Below the pieces are notes generated by a model. It saw only the letters and a program-made list of their open reading frames with translations. It was not told the DNA's origin and ran no database searches. A program made the position numbers and the translations under genes. A DNA stretch of 64,000 bases from contig OX393582.1 in assembly GCA_947652605.1 (NCBI GenBank), forward strand, positions 10,936,544 to 11,000,543, in the 5' to 3' direction. Positions within the stretch are counted from its first letter, which is position 1; the number at the start of each line of letters is the position of its first letter. Of the stretch, positions 1 through 11,335 are shown in pieces. Origin of the DNA: Elmis aenea. Its lineage: Eukaryota; Arthropoda; Insecta; Coleoptera; Elmidae.

Positions 1-60
1 AACAAAACACTAAGGAACATCACTGATGCACCCTGGTACTGCAGAAATAGTGACATACAT
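1..60 (+). pseudogene. Jockey-type non-LTR reverse transcriptase remnant, upstream part
   Basis: The 60 bases translate in frame 1 to 20 residues containing the L-R-N-I...A-P-W-Y...I-H pattern found near the C-terminus of Jockey-clade reverse transcriptases. The frame is interrupted at base 60 by the foldback element at 61-4361 and resumes at 4371. The upstream part of the retrotransposon lies outside the window. Assignment rests on motif recognition of a short stretch. Confidence 0.6.
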
Positions 61-120
61 AGGTCCGTGAAGTTGGCCCGGACTTGAGAAGCACAAATGT
101 TGCTATATTTTTTTTTACTT

Positions 121-508
121 AGTGCTTCGTTAGTGCTTCTTTGTGCTTCAAGAAATTTTTAATTTCGATTAACCGTTCTCCCGTTATAAATTAAAAACTG
201 AACTCCGGGCTAACTTCACGCCATCCCGGACTTTTTCACCAAATTCAATTATTTTGATGCCAATCCTTAGTGCTTCGTTAGTGCTTCTTTGTGCTTCAAG
301 AAATTTTTAATTTCGATTAACCGTTCTCCCGTTATAAATTAAAAACTGAACTCCGGGCTAATTTCACGCCATCCCGGACTTTTTCACCAAATTCAATTAT
401 TTTGATGCCAATCCTTAGTGCTTCGTTAGTGCCTCTTTGTGCTTTAAGAAATTTTTAATTTCGATTAACCGTTCTCCCGTTATAAATTAAAAACTGACTC
501 GGAGCTAA
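121..508. repeat. Left foldback TIR tandem array, 148-bp units
   Basis: Units start at 121, 269 and 417, each with agtgcttcgttagtgc. The spacing is exactly 148 bp. The third unit breaks off near 508 and continues into the inner TIR sequence. The same unit appears inverted in the right TIR. Confidence 0.95.
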
Positions 509-589
509 CTAAAAACAACAGTCCAATAAAAAAATTCATATTATCGCTCTGTCCCAGGTTGGAGTATTCATATTTATAGGGTAGATGCA

Positions 590-2450
590 TTAAACCATTC
601 TACATAATGCATTATATAATAAATTAAAATCAATGTATTTGGAATTACTCATTATAATTAAACTTTCTATTATTTTACACGCTTCACTAAAGTTTATGCA
701 CTTTACTAATATTACAATTGCACGAATATAAAACTCTCTGAACAGTCTTGGGTGATGATTAAAACTATGCCAGCGAGTAATCATACTCACTAAATGATTA
801 AAGTCTATTCTTATAAATGATCGAGGCAATTTTGATTTATCAATTTTTGCAGTAATTATATCGAAACATACACTTAAATAGGCACTTAAGCTTGAAAAGT
901 CTGCAAGTGATTTTGCTATTGCCCCTAACAAAGCATATGAATGATCACAAACTACAATTTTTGGTATTTTTGCACCAGTTTTTACCCAAGTACTTAACCA
1001 CATCGAAATATGCAAAATGTCATTAGCTTCTGACAGCATCTGCACTACTGGAATTTGTTGTCCATTATTACAACCCAAACGAATTACCCCTACATATAGA
1101 AAAATGTGTGCCGATATATGATCGTACGGACGATCAAGTTTTTTTACTAAAGAACCTGTAGCATCTATAGCTAAAGTAGAAACTAAATTACTGGTAACAA
1201 AATCATTATAAACATGTAATTGCTCTGGAAGCCAATAATAAAGATAAAATTGATCTAAACCAATATTATGTATGGTGTTGGTATATGGCTGAGTATATTT
1301 TAAGTTATGCAAATTCAACAACGGACCTTTACTATCTAATATGTTTGAGAACTGTTTATTTATAGTTTCTTGTTTGCACTTTCGTAAAACATTTAAACTA
1401 TAAAGAGTTTTTGATTCACAATCATTCTCGTTCATCGTACGCAATGCCTCGTTTCTTCTCCAATAATTAATGGCGAGTTCGCCATGTTTAAGAATTTCAC
1501 CGATCTGATTCCTTTTTTTACCACTTAATGGTCGTTTTGAACAACCAGAATGAAATTTATAATTTACATCTTTTATATTGCAATGCAGCATAACTGGATT
1601 GTTTTCATCAACGTCATTTATAAAAATAAAAAGTTTCCCGTCACATTCTTTACAAGACGCGTATATTTTTGCAAAATATCTTCCATTTGGTGTTACGTAG
1701 TGTTTCTGAAAATTCCAAGTACACTGTGTTTGCTTTTGCTGTACAATATTATCAAATAATATATGGGTCCATGCAGGTTGAAACTTATTAACTTCTTCAT
1801 TAAGTGGTATAATACTTAGCCATTCTTCATAGTGTTACAATAAACTGATCATCGAAACAATTCTCATTTTCTGACCAATCACTGCCACTTGAGGAATTCG
1901 TCCAACGCACCTAAAAGGTAGTCAGTTAAATAGATTTTTTATAAAAGCACATTTTCCAATTAAAGCTAGATTTTAAAAAATCACTACAAATTAGCAATAT
2001 GGATTATAGTTGACGGCGAATTATTATTAATCACAATACAAACGCATAAACATTTCTATAAGCATAGGTATATTAGTCACCTAATCTGTAATGTTAATTT
2101 TGCAGTCAATTTTAATTATAGATAACAGTAATAATATTTACTCAACATAATGTGCAAAAATTAGTTGTTAATACTACAATTAAGTTTGCCACCTTCTGAA
2201 CCTATTAATTTCACACAATTATTATACTTACTTGTTTGGTATTATTTAGCAGGTCTAATTCTTTCCAACAGTCGTGTCGATTCAATTTAACAAATGTGTA
2301 AATAGCTTTAGCACTTAGGTTACCGCATAAACTTTTGCTGATTCGGGTCCATATATCGGCAGATGATTTGTTAATATTCGCTGTCACCTCCTGAACATTA
2401 GCCTTTAATTCTTTAATTAACATATTAATTGGAATTTTTGGATTTCTCAT
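590..2450 (-). pseudogene. MULE/NOF-like transposase, two exons, one frameshift
   Basis: Exon 1 (2450-2232) starts with ATG and ends at caa|gtaagtat. Exon 2 (1910-590) follows the acceptor ccttttag, and the join is in frame (..TKQ|VRWTN..). Exon 2 reads to a TGA at about 1828, where a one-base shift restores a long open frame that ends at 590. The C-terminal 333 residues hold a DATG motif, a VCDHSYALLGA block and a WHSFNHH segment, consistent with the DDE core of MULE transposases of the NOF/Phantom type. The stop codon lies at the inner edge of the left TIR, so the last residues are encoded by repeat sequence that recurs at 3508 and 3663. Family assignment is from recognition, not a search. 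It would act in the nucleus on the TIRs of this element family. Confidence 0.65.
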
Positions 2451-2639
2451 GTCTAAGCCTCTAAGTACTCGATCAATTATTAACCTTTATAATTACTTTT
2501 TATTAACCAACCAAAGTAAAACTTAACTTTTTGAGCACATATCCAACAGCAAACAAAATGTACAAATAAAATTTATTGACTGCGTTAAACCGTTAAAAAC
2601 TTCTTGTAGCTTATTTGTAGCTTGTAGCTGATTGGTGTT

Positions 2640-2816
2640 TAGTTTGTTGCTATAGGTACAGTCGGTCGCTGAACAAATTGTTCTGCAACTGTAAGTTGCT
2701 ATCGGAATCGCACGTGTTTCGCCGACCCTAACTTTGTTATTTCCCTGTATATTTTTACTTTTAATACAACAGTTGCAGAACAATTTGTACAGCCACCGAC
2801 TGTATAGCAACAAACT
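2640..2816. repeat. Hairpin-forming inverted repeat inside the foldback MULE
   Basis: Arms at about 2640-2691 and 2771-2816 are near reverse complements (agtttgttgctata... and ...tatagcaacaaact). They are separated by about 80 bp. This could be a small nested MITE. A fragment with related text (taagctacagtggcatacgg) lies at 4545-4575. Confidence 0.7.
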
Positions 2817-3503
2817 AAATAAAAACAACAAAAATCAACTGCTTTTAAGAATAAAAATTATTTAATTTAAAATAAATGCATAAAACTATGCCTGACACAA
2901 AATACAGTTTAATTTAATAATCTATTAAAAGCGACAAAAAAAAACGTAACACAAACAGTAAAATATTATTAAATTACATACCATTATTTTTTAAATTTGT
3001 TTCAGAAGAAATTTTTTAAATTCACCCCTCACTCAGTGACTCGCAGACAAAAAGGGCAAACGAATTTGTCGCTGTACAAAACCGCGATGAACATTTACAA
3101 ATAAGATACAGTTGAACCAAAAACAGAAACACATGTTTTATTGCTGTAAAAGATGAGAAAAATATTGTACGGATACCACTGAGGGACAAAACTGACCACA
3201 TCGTAATAAAATTTTAGCACAAAGTGACCCATACTCGAAGAAGTAAAGTACATATATCAATAACTTTTACGATTAGGTATAATTTGTTGTTTTTTACTCG
3301 ATTCCGTATGAGGGCAAGTGCCTCTTATTTCAGTTACTAATTTAAAAAAAATAATTAAATATGTTATAAAGTCAAAAGGAATAACATGGTGCATGACGTA
3401 AACAGTAACTCAACTCCGGGGCAGAGTTATGAAATTTTAAAATTTTTGAATTGGTATTACTTTTTTTTTAAGATAAGGTCATTTAGTCAAAACTATTCAT
3501 CTG

Positions 3504-3690
3504 GTGCATTATGTAGGATGGTTTGATGCATCAATCCTATAAATACCTTATAAACTCCACTCAGGGGCAGATAGATGACATGATTTTTTTGAAGTACCTA
3601 ATTGAATTATTGTTTTTTTTTCAAAATTGATAACGCTGTTATGTCAAAATCATTTACATGGTGCATTATGTAGGATGGTTTAATGCATAT
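3504..3690. repeat. Duplicated inner-TIR segment
   Basis: The string gcattatgtaggatggttt occurs near 3508 and again near 3664, about 156 bp apart. A third, inverted copy forms the end of the transposase frame at 590-610. The inner part of the right TIR is therefore itself partly tandem. Confidence 0.75.
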
Positions 3691-3710
3691 CTACCCTATA
3701 AATATGAATA

Positions 3711-4301
3711 CTCCAACCTGGAACAGAGCGATAATATGAATTTTTTTATTGAACTGTTGTTTTTAGTTAGCTCCGTGTCAGTTTTTAATTTATAACGGGA
3801 GAACGGTTAATCGTAATTAAAAATTTCTTGAAGCACAAAGAAGCACTAACGAAGCACTAAGGATTGGCATCAAAATAATTGAATTTGGTGAAAAGTCCGG
3901 GATGGCGTGAAGTTAGCCCGGAGTTCAGTTTTTAATTTATAACAGGAGAACGGTTAATCGAAATTAAAAATTTCTTGAAGCACAAAGAAGCACTAACGAA
4001 GCACTAAGGATTGGCATCAAAATAATTGAATTTGGTGAAAAAGTCCGGGATGGCGTGAAGTTAGCCCGGAGTTCAGTTTTTAATTTATAACGGGAGAACG
4101 GTTAATCGAAATTAAAAATTTCTTGAAGCACAAAGAAGCACTAACGAAGCACTAAGGATTGGCATCAAAATAATTAAATTTGGTGAAAAAGTCCGGGATG
4201 GCGTGAAGTTAGCCCAGAGTTCAGTTTTTAATTTATAACGGGAGAACGGTTAATCGAAATTAAAAATTTCTTGAAGCACAAAGAAGCACTAACGAAGCAC
4301 T
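3711..4301. repeat. Right foldback TIR tandem array, four 147-148-bp units
   Basis: Units end at 3858, 4005, 4153 and 4301 with gcactaacgaagcact. The first spacing is 147 bp and the rest 148 bp. They are reverse complements of the left array. One more unit is present than on the left side. Confidence 0.95.
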
Positions 4302-4370
4302 AAGTAAAAAAAAATATAGCAACATTTGTGCTTCTTAAGTCCGGGCCAACTTCACGGACCTGACATACAT

Positions 4371-4547
4371 CTGTACCTCAACATGGACACTGTAACCGAC
4401 ACAATTAAGAAGTTTGCCAAGAGCCACGAAGAAAGGCTCCATCAACATGTAAACGTCGCCGTCGAGGCGATCCAGCTCTTGGACACTTCACGGACAGGTA
4501 TTTGCCGAAGTAAGATTAACAGCAAATGTAAGCAGATTTACAGTTAA
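4371..4547 (+). pseudogene. Jockey-type reverse transcriptase remnant, downstream part
   Basis: The frame that stops at base 60 resumes here with LYLNMDTVTDTIKKFAKSHE, followed by RLHQHVN, the usual ending of Jockey ORF2 proteins. Homology is clear to about 4490, and the reading frame closes at 4547. The only thing separating this from 1-60 is the foldback element and one copy of its 9-bp target duplication. Confidence 0.7.
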
Positions 4548-5190
4548 CTGTAAGCTACAGTGGCATACGGAATCGCAAATACAGCACTATAACAATTACT
4601 CCTATATTATATCGTCACTGCGTAACAGCGCTTATAGTGCGTACAGAACAGACCAACAAGTCTAGTGAATCTCGTTTTACAAATTCCCAAAGACTCAATA
4701 TGTTCAGACATTTTCCAGTTAAATGGTTGCAATTAACAAATTTTATAAAAAAAAGTGGTTTATTATTATTGTAAAAAGGTAATTGTCGTTGGGAATTCCA
4801 ACCAATACAATTTATTATGTAAGTCAGTGTTATTGAAATTATCGAACAATCGATTTGTATTGCAAGTAAACCGCTGCGAACATTATATTCTAAAAATCTT
4901 CGGTCACAATTGAAGACACCAACGATTTTATAAGTATAGACACATATCTATTATTATGGAAAATATATTAAATACCTATTTTTTAATAATTGTTTGTCTA
5001 TATTTATCGATTAAAACATATTCCGATGTTTTGGTATTCATATAAAAATCAAAATATCTATTTCAACAAACTAGAAGTGCCTTTGCAGCGAAGGTGCGTT
5101 CCAGATACCATTTTAAAAACCTTTTACCACGACCACTAATGTAAATTACTGTTACTGTACAGCCTGCATACATAGTAAGTGAGTTAAAAC
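4548..5190. other. Unassigned AT-rich stretch
   Basis: I see no coding frame or clear repeat boundary here beyond a short MITE-like fragment near 4545-4585. Confidence 0.5.
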
Positions 5191-5192
5191 TT

Positions 5193-6083
5193 GGGATTCT
5201 GTCCCGGGAATTTCCCGAGACGTAAGTCCCAGGAATTCCCGAGACTTTCTTAGTCTCGAGTCCCGGGACATTTAGTTCGAGACTCGAGACGAGATTAAAT
5301 GTTACAGAACATTGAAATTAATTTTTTATATTTCTAATTTTTAAACAAATTTTACTGCCATGAGTTTAACAAAAATATTTTGTTTCATAATTTTTTATGT
5401 TTTAGGTTATACTAACAATCAGTATTTACTTTACTTTATTTAATTTTTTTGCTTGCCATATTTAATAAATTATTTATGTTTATTTCTAGTCTGCTTTAAA
5501 GCTAAAAGATAATTGTTAAGTTTATTAGTTAAAATATATTTTACTTATGCCTGATGTTTTAAAGTTTAATGAAAATTGTTAAGTTTATTTAAAATAGGCA
5601 TTTACTTGGAAATATATATTTTATTTACTGTAGAATGTAGGTTAAATTTAAAATAATAATACTACTCCTACTACTATACTTTATTATATATATATATTAT
5701 ATAATAAACGCTTCAAAAACCAAATCCGTGAATTTGGTTTAATTTTTAAAAAATATTCTGTTAACTGTCACGACCGATTCACGATCACGATACATGCAAA
5801 GAAGCAATTTTAAATATGTAGCGGGTGCTTTCAGAAACAATGTCACTGTCAAGAAAACTTATTTTTTACAGTGAAAATAGCCGACGAATTTTGAGTACAT
5901 GAATACATCATCATTTTTCTTGCATCTTATAAAATCTTCCGTCATTTTTGACGGGTTAAACCACTATTTTTTAGTATGTAAATAAAATTCGCAAAAGTCT
6001 CGAAGTCCCGGGAATTCCCGGGACTTTGATAAAAAAAGTCTCGAGTCCCGGGACTTTAAAAATTGTCGAGACCCAGAATCCCT
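5193..6083. mobile_element. Non-autonomous DNA element with gtcccggga-rich inverted ends
   Basis: The left end ttgggattctgtcccgggaa and the right end ...gacccagaatcccta are imperfect inverted repeats. Both ends carry multiple palindromic gtcccgggac and gtctcgagac motifs. The interior is AT-rich without an ORF. The terminal tagggattctg resembles hAT ends (compare 22164), but I find no clean 8-bp duplication. A related element lies at about 55850-56491. Confidence 0.6.
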
Positions 6084-6091
6084 AGTAATTA

Positions 6092-6200
6092 CTAATTACA
6101 TGTGTATATTAGCCAAAAAGCCGTTAAAATCGTAGGTATTATGTGGTCGTAGAAAAAGTATGCTACAAAACACGAGTTGTAAAGCAATTACGCACTCTTG
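6092..6200. repeat. Interspersed repeat, copy 1
   Basis: The segment (aattacatgtgtatattagc, then aaaaagccgttaaaatcg) recurs in inverted orientation at about 43865-43985 with few differences. Nature unknown. Confidence 0.75.
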
Positions 6201-6339
6201 GAAATACTTTTCCACTCGTGTGTAATATGCTTCTTACAACTCTTGTTATATAATTTACTATTAACTGTGATCTTTTCAATGAGACTAATTTTGTACTTAT
6301 TGCCGGTCGGTCTTTTTTTTCGATTTTTTTTTCATTAAA

Positions 6340-6627
6340 CGAGGGTTGTTCGATAAGTCTGCAAAAATTATGAAAACAAAATTTTTTGGGACAAACATTT
6401 TTTATTTTTGGACGTAGTCTTCCTCGATGTCTAAACACTTAGTTCATCAATACTCGAGTTTTTTTTATCTCGTCCATATAATATGATTTGACCAATTTTT
6501 CAAAATAGGCGGTTGTTCCGGTCACATCATCGTTTGATGGAAATCTCTTTTCTGCCAGCAATTTTTTCTGTGTTAATTTAATACAAAAATACTGGAATGT
6601 TATGCTATTAAATTTTTCCCAATGCAA
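6340..6627 (-). pseudogene. Mariner transposase 3' end, 5'-truncated
   Basis: On the minus strand, 6627-6439 encodes the C-terminal segment of a mariner transposase (RFPSNDDV, then YFEKLVKSYYMDEI). After a frame change it continues as KCLDIEEDYVQK and a stop, the usual mariner ending. About 65 bp further lies the terminal repeat gcagacttatcgaacaaccc. The catalytic D,D34D part is missing, so this is a dead 3' fragment. Confidence 0.75.
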
Positions 6628-7440
6628 CGCTAAGATAAAAACACGCAGGAATTAATTTTACACAGCTTGTTAACAAGCTAATTGTAATTTATACGACACA
6701 CAAACTAATGATGTGTTTTGAAAAGGAATCTATTTGTTTTAATAAATTATGGGAATATTTCGCTAGTTACTGTTCTTATGTCTTTCTGCAAATTGCGACA
6801 TGCTCTCAAGTATGTTAATTATAGGTTCTAGTACATAAGACAAGAAAATACTCGTATCATTATTGTTTTTATGATTGTGCAATTCTTTAGCAATAAACTT
6901 TAACGATTAACCATTCAATGTTTCACAAAATTCCGTAAAAATTTGACGACTTAAAACATGTAATCTTTTATTTCCTTGTAAATGTTTGACATGATTGCTC
7001 TATAAATTTTTTTTTTAGAAAGTATACATAAAGAAGATTTTCAATTAGGGAATAACACATTAAATTTAATAATTTGTTTAAAACAGGTTAGTTTAAAATG
7101 CAAAAATTAATAATTAGTTTTGTTATTTACTATTATGAGAAGAAAAAGTAGAATAAGTAATAAATTACAGAAATGATTACAAGTGAAGAAATAATTAGAA
7201 AATTTGATAAAATATTTGAAGCTGCAGTCTTATATTCTTATTATTTATAATAATAAAGTTCAAAAAAATTTAGTTATTATAATTGTTTGATTATTTGTAT
7301 CATAATAACAATGAGTAAAAAAATGTATATTAGCTTTTTATCATTACTAAATGGGCAATATTATCTACTATTTTTTAACTTTTTTTTACTTAAGTTGCAA
7401 TTATTTAAAATTACACCAAGCATTGTTTTATAGTAGAGTA
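6628..7440. other. Unassigned AT-rich stretch
   Basis: Long A/T runs, with no coding frame, repeat edge or RNA gene that I can support. Confidence 0.4.
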
Positions 7441-7823
7441 ACTGTAGCAGTTACTGGCCTTTATGTAGTAATTGGCATAGTCTGAATTTAATCGCATACA
7501 ATAAGAATTCTAAATAAATTTAGGGGATTTCGTTTATCAGTTTGCAAAGTTTAATCATTTCTGTTTCAAGCTACTAATTTTTTTTTGTAATAATGTTGGT
7601 AACAAAAATAAATCATACTTACCTGGAGCAAGTTGCAGTCGCAAGTGAGAAATGTCGCAGTGCATGTGAATACCTTAAGGAGAGTGTTAATTTTGAAAGC
7701 TTATTTTATTATTAATTATTGGTTGGCGTAATATTATTACAAACTCTATTTCTCTATTACACTATAAAGTAACAAAAATACATAATTATGTGGCTACAGT
7801 TTCAATAATTGATTTATTTGAAG

Positions 7824-8958
7824 CAGGGACTAAAAATAAAAAAAATTCCGTTCGTTTCTGTTCGGAACGAAAACGAAATATATCGTTTTCGTTCTTTTCG
7901 TGAACCGAAATAATAACGGTTAAAACCGGTGTTACAATATTTTTTTTGTCGTCAAAAATCAATTTTTTGTCTAGTCACCACAACCCTCTCTATAAATACA
8001 ACAATATTTGCGTCTCAACTAAAATATAAACGATGATGGGGTTTGATGCTGACGGACAGCATATTTTAGACTGCCGAACCATCGCCATATTAAATTTACC
8101 AAATCGTTTAACACATTAACATTTAACCATTTTATTAAGTTTAACACCCGTAAGGTGCAAAAACACAACGTGATTAGGTTAAATTAGACACACGATCTTT
8201 ATCTAAAAATATGAAAATATAGCAAGTGCTGTTTTAAATTTGTTTTAGTACTAAAAATCTATGCATTTGAATTAAATAAGATCCTGCTGTAATTATTTAA
8301 AAAGACAAAAGAATGAATTCAAGTGGATAATTTACTAAATGTTATAAATAAAAAAGATATAAAAAAAAAATTTATATTAACTTGAAATATACTTTAACTT
8401 AATAGTTTGTACACTCTGCACAATATACATTTTCACAATCCATTCAATCTTACTAGCAACACATCTTCCAATAAATCTTGTTTTACATTAGTCCTTTTCG
8501 AAGTAAGAATAAATTTTACCATTATTGTATTATTATGTCTAAACACAAATAAAACATACACATTGATAATATATATCCAATCAAGTGTATATTCTATATT
8601 GATGATCTAAAAAACAAATCAGAAATAGAGAATATCTGTACCGTTGATTGTGTTACACGAAATTGCAAGTATAAACAATAAAGTTGTTAATACATATTCA
8701 CATACATATATGGAGAAAAGTGAAGCTCATTTATTTCAAGTGAGATTTTTTACTGCCTCGTGGAGTCTCCCCAGCACAGAAGGTAAATTCGCGTTTGTGT
8801 TTAACAAATAAAATTGAAATAGCGACAAAACCGGTTTTGGAAAATAGTTATTTCGTTTTCGTTCTTAAACGAAAAATGATAATATCATTTCGGTTTCGTT
8901 TTCGTTCTTAAAAAAATTTCGGTTAACGTTTTCGTTTTCGTTCCGTTCTCAGTCCCTG
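7824..8958. mobile_element. Non-autonomous hAT element with gaacgaaaacg-rich ends
   Basis: The element begins with cagggact and ends with agtccctg. It is flanked by a perfect 8-bp duplication atttgaag (7816-7823 and 8959-8966), the hAT signature. Both ends are rich in gttttcgttc / gaacgaaaac repeats. No transposase frame is visible. A truncated relative in opposite orientation lies at 28962-29500. Confidence 0.85.
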
Positions 8959-9156
8959 ATTTGAAGGGTGGCTAACAATTGCATCATGAAAATCTGAAAA
9001 ACTAGTTATTGGCATATGAGGCCAATTAATAGTAGGTACACCTGAATTCTGCCTAGATTTAGTTATTAGCATACAATACTTTAGTCATTGGTCACGGTTA
9101 ATACACACACACAGTGCAAATTTTACCGGTAAATTGATATTGTAAATTTCCTGAAA

Positions 9157-10202
9157 ATGCCTAAAGTAAAAGGAGGTTGTGTTTAAAAAAATACAATAAG
9201 AACGATATAGAAAAAGCATTAGAGGCTGTGAAAAATGGAATATTAAACGAATAGCTTCGAAGATGTATAATGTTCCTAGGGCCACATTGCAGTTCCGCCT
9301 ATACGAAAAATTTGTTAAAGAACACCATGGTCCTTCTGCAGTACTGACTCATTCCGAAGAAGCTAAAATTGTGGCCTGACTAGAAGAAGACCAAAAAAAG
9401 GTTTTCCCATATTGATTTGACGGTATTAAGCTACCCGTTAAACAGTTTCTAGAGGATTCTAAAAGAAAAACCTTGTTCAAAAACAATACACCTGGGAGAA
9501 GATGGTTTAAGCGATTCTTGTCGCGGCATCCGTCCATAGCAACATAGCATTAGGATAAGAAAAGAATAAAAAACTTAAATTACTTAAACAAAAATCAAAT
9601 AAAGTTTAAATAGTATCAAATGTGCTTATAGGTAATAATTTAAAATTGCCAATAACTAAATTAAGTGATAAAAGTAAAACAATTGTAGTAACCAATGAAA
9701 AGAAGAAAGAAGTTCACGTCAAAGATTTATTTAAAAATTTTGATATTGACCAAGAGATTGAAGGACAAGTAGAAGAAGAAAAAGAAGAGCTAGAAAAAGA
9801 AAAACGTAAAGCACTACTTAATGAAAACAAAGAAACAGGACAAAGAAAAGAATAAAAAACTAAAATTACTTAAACAATAATCAAACAAAATTGAAATAGT
9901 ATCAAATGTGCTAATAAGTGATAATTTAAAATTACCAATAACTTAAATTAAGTGATAAATGTAAAATTATTGAAGTTACCAAAGAAAAGAAGAAAGAAGT
10001 TCACGTCAAAGATTTGTTTAAAAATTTTGATATTGACCAAGAGATTAAGGAACAACCTAATGAAGACAATATTCAAAACGAATTTTTAAATAACAAAGTT
10101 GTGTTTGGTTTATGTTTTACTTGTTGCTATAATATTAATAGCAACAATTTTGGTATAAAATGTAACACATGTTGCAGAAAATATCAGATGTATGTATGTT
10201 AA
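9157..10202 (+). pseudogene. Pogo/Tigger-like transposase relic (psq HTH and C-terminal zinc cluster)
   Basis: ATG at 9157 opens a frame that after one shift reads KKYNKNDIEKALEAVKNG, then IASKMYNVPRATLQFRL. This is the pipsqueak-type HTH that heads many Tigger/pogo transposases. It is followed by a degenerate second DNA-binding segment (KQFLEDSKRKTLFKN, then RRWFKRFLSRHPS) broken by stops and frameshifts, including one TGA where tryptophan is expected. The DDE catalytic core is absent. The C-terminal part (10014-10202) shows a CFTCC...CNTCC cysteine pattern like the zinc-binding tails of some insect Tigger proteins. Clearly non-functional. Confidence 0.6.
9558..10056 (+). repeat. Tandem duplication inside the transposase relic, 286-bp offset
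   Basis: The segment starting agaaaagaataaaaaac at 9558 recurs at 9844. Both copies continue through gttcacgtcaaagatttatt and tttgatattgaccaagagat. The lysine/glutamate-rich linker is therefore present twice. The copies differ by scattered substitutions and short indels. Confidence 0.85.
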
Positions 10203-10290
10203 AATACAAAACAAATACGGATAGAGTATTCCCTTGTGAAACATGCCAATCAAAGACTGTGTAAAGAAGAAAGAAGAAGAAAAGCGTTAA

Positions 10291-10629
10291 GCTGGATCCA
10301 CATCAATAAAAATTAAAATCTGGTTAAGTATTTTACCACGTAAATAGTTATCTTGTGCGTTTAACGGCCGAATCCACTTGTGCACGTTTATTTATGCAGA
10401 ACAATGCACTCAAAATCAAGTCCACATTGACAAGACTGTGCGGCGCAAATCTCTTTGAAGTTGGCTAAAAACCGACAGCACGATGGATAGCGTGCGTTGT
10501 TCGTCACGAAATTATTTGCGTGCATTTCTATGCGGCGCACAGTCCACACCAACAAAAATTTCGACGCACACGAGCAAATTTGTGTCAAATACAACGCACA
10601 ACGCAAATTTTTATTGGTGTGGATCCAGC
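10291..10629. mobile_element. MITE flanked by TTAA (piggyBac-type)
   Basis: The left end gctggatccacatcaataaa and the right end ...attggtgtggatccagc are inverted repeats. TTAA lies directly outside at 10287-10290 and 10630-10633. The termini and TTAA duplication indicate a piggyBac-superfamily non-autonomous element. There is no ORF of its own. Confidence 0.75.
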
Positions 10630-11335
10630 TTAAGACTGAACCTTTTTGAAATAGAAAATATAATTTATTTTTTACAGTGGACAACTATGATATATTTAGT
10701 TACCTTATTTGTCCTCATGTAAACTACATGTTTATAATAGAATTTACTTTTAGTTAAAATAAAATTTTGTTTACCTAAACCCTATTTATTAATTAGGAAT
10801 TATTTTATCTGGCATCTTAAATGCACAGTTACAAGAAAATAATAGATATTGTTATTATTTTGTGAGAAATTATTAAAAGAATTAACAACTATTGTGAATG
10901 CCAATAATTGATACATGGGGGGCCAATAACTACGAAAGACATGCTAATAACTACAAACAGCACAGTCTTTTACAAAATAATTTATTCTTACCATTAAAAA
11001 CTTATCATACATCAAATTCGAATTTTAAACATGAAAATAATTTTATTGGTCTACACTACATTTCAATTTTTATATTTTAATATGAATTAATTATCTCACT
11101 TGCAATATAAAATTTTGCTTAAGCTTAAGGGGACCAATAACTATAGCAGTATAACAGGGTATTGTTATTACTTTTTTGTTTACAGTGCAAATATTTAAAT
11201 AAATATATTAGCTCATACCGCATGAAAAAATAGTTTTTTTTTTATACAGTTTTAACTTTATGTGCAGCATTTTAATACACAAGTTTATGCAGAGCCTTAA
11301 ATAGTTTCAAATTATTCAATATTGGCAATGAATGA

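Larger units (their letters stand above)
61..4361 (-). mobile_element. Foldback MULE-type DNA transposon (NOF/Phantom-like) with tandem-repeat TIRs
   Basis: The element starts with aggtccgtgaagttggcccg and ends with its near-perfect reverse complement at 4361. It is flanked by the direct repeat gacatacat at 52-60 and 4362-4370, a 9-bp target duplication typical of Mutator-like (MULE) and Drosophila foldback elements. The terminal inverted repeats are long (about 61-612 and 3660-4361) and consist largely of tandem 148-bp units, three on the left and four on the right. The interior codes on the minus strand for a MULE-like transposase (590-2450). Terminus, 9-bp duplication, repetitive TIR and transposase together match the FB/NOF plan. 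The transposase has one frameshift, so this copy is probably not autonomous. Confidence 0.85.
7441..11150 (+). mobile_element. Tigger/pogo-like DNA transposon, degenerate, with nested insertions
   Basis: Both ends carry related text: actgtagcagttactggcc near 7441, and inverted ggaccaataactatagcagt near 11131. Subterminal zones (7460-7490, 8995-9095, 10898-10960, 11125-11150) are dotted with ttattggcat/gccaataac motifs in both orientations. The middle holds a psq-type HTH and a C-terminal cysteine-rich part of a pogo-like transposase (9157-10202). A hAT element (7824-8958) and a TTAA-flanked MITE (10291-10629) are nested within. The exact outer boundaries are approximate. Confidence 0.5.

Noticed and set aside
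4326..4547. 73-codon open frame on the plus strand as a small gene
   Set aside because: It mixes the end of the foldback TIR with the Jockey remnant downstream of the insertion.
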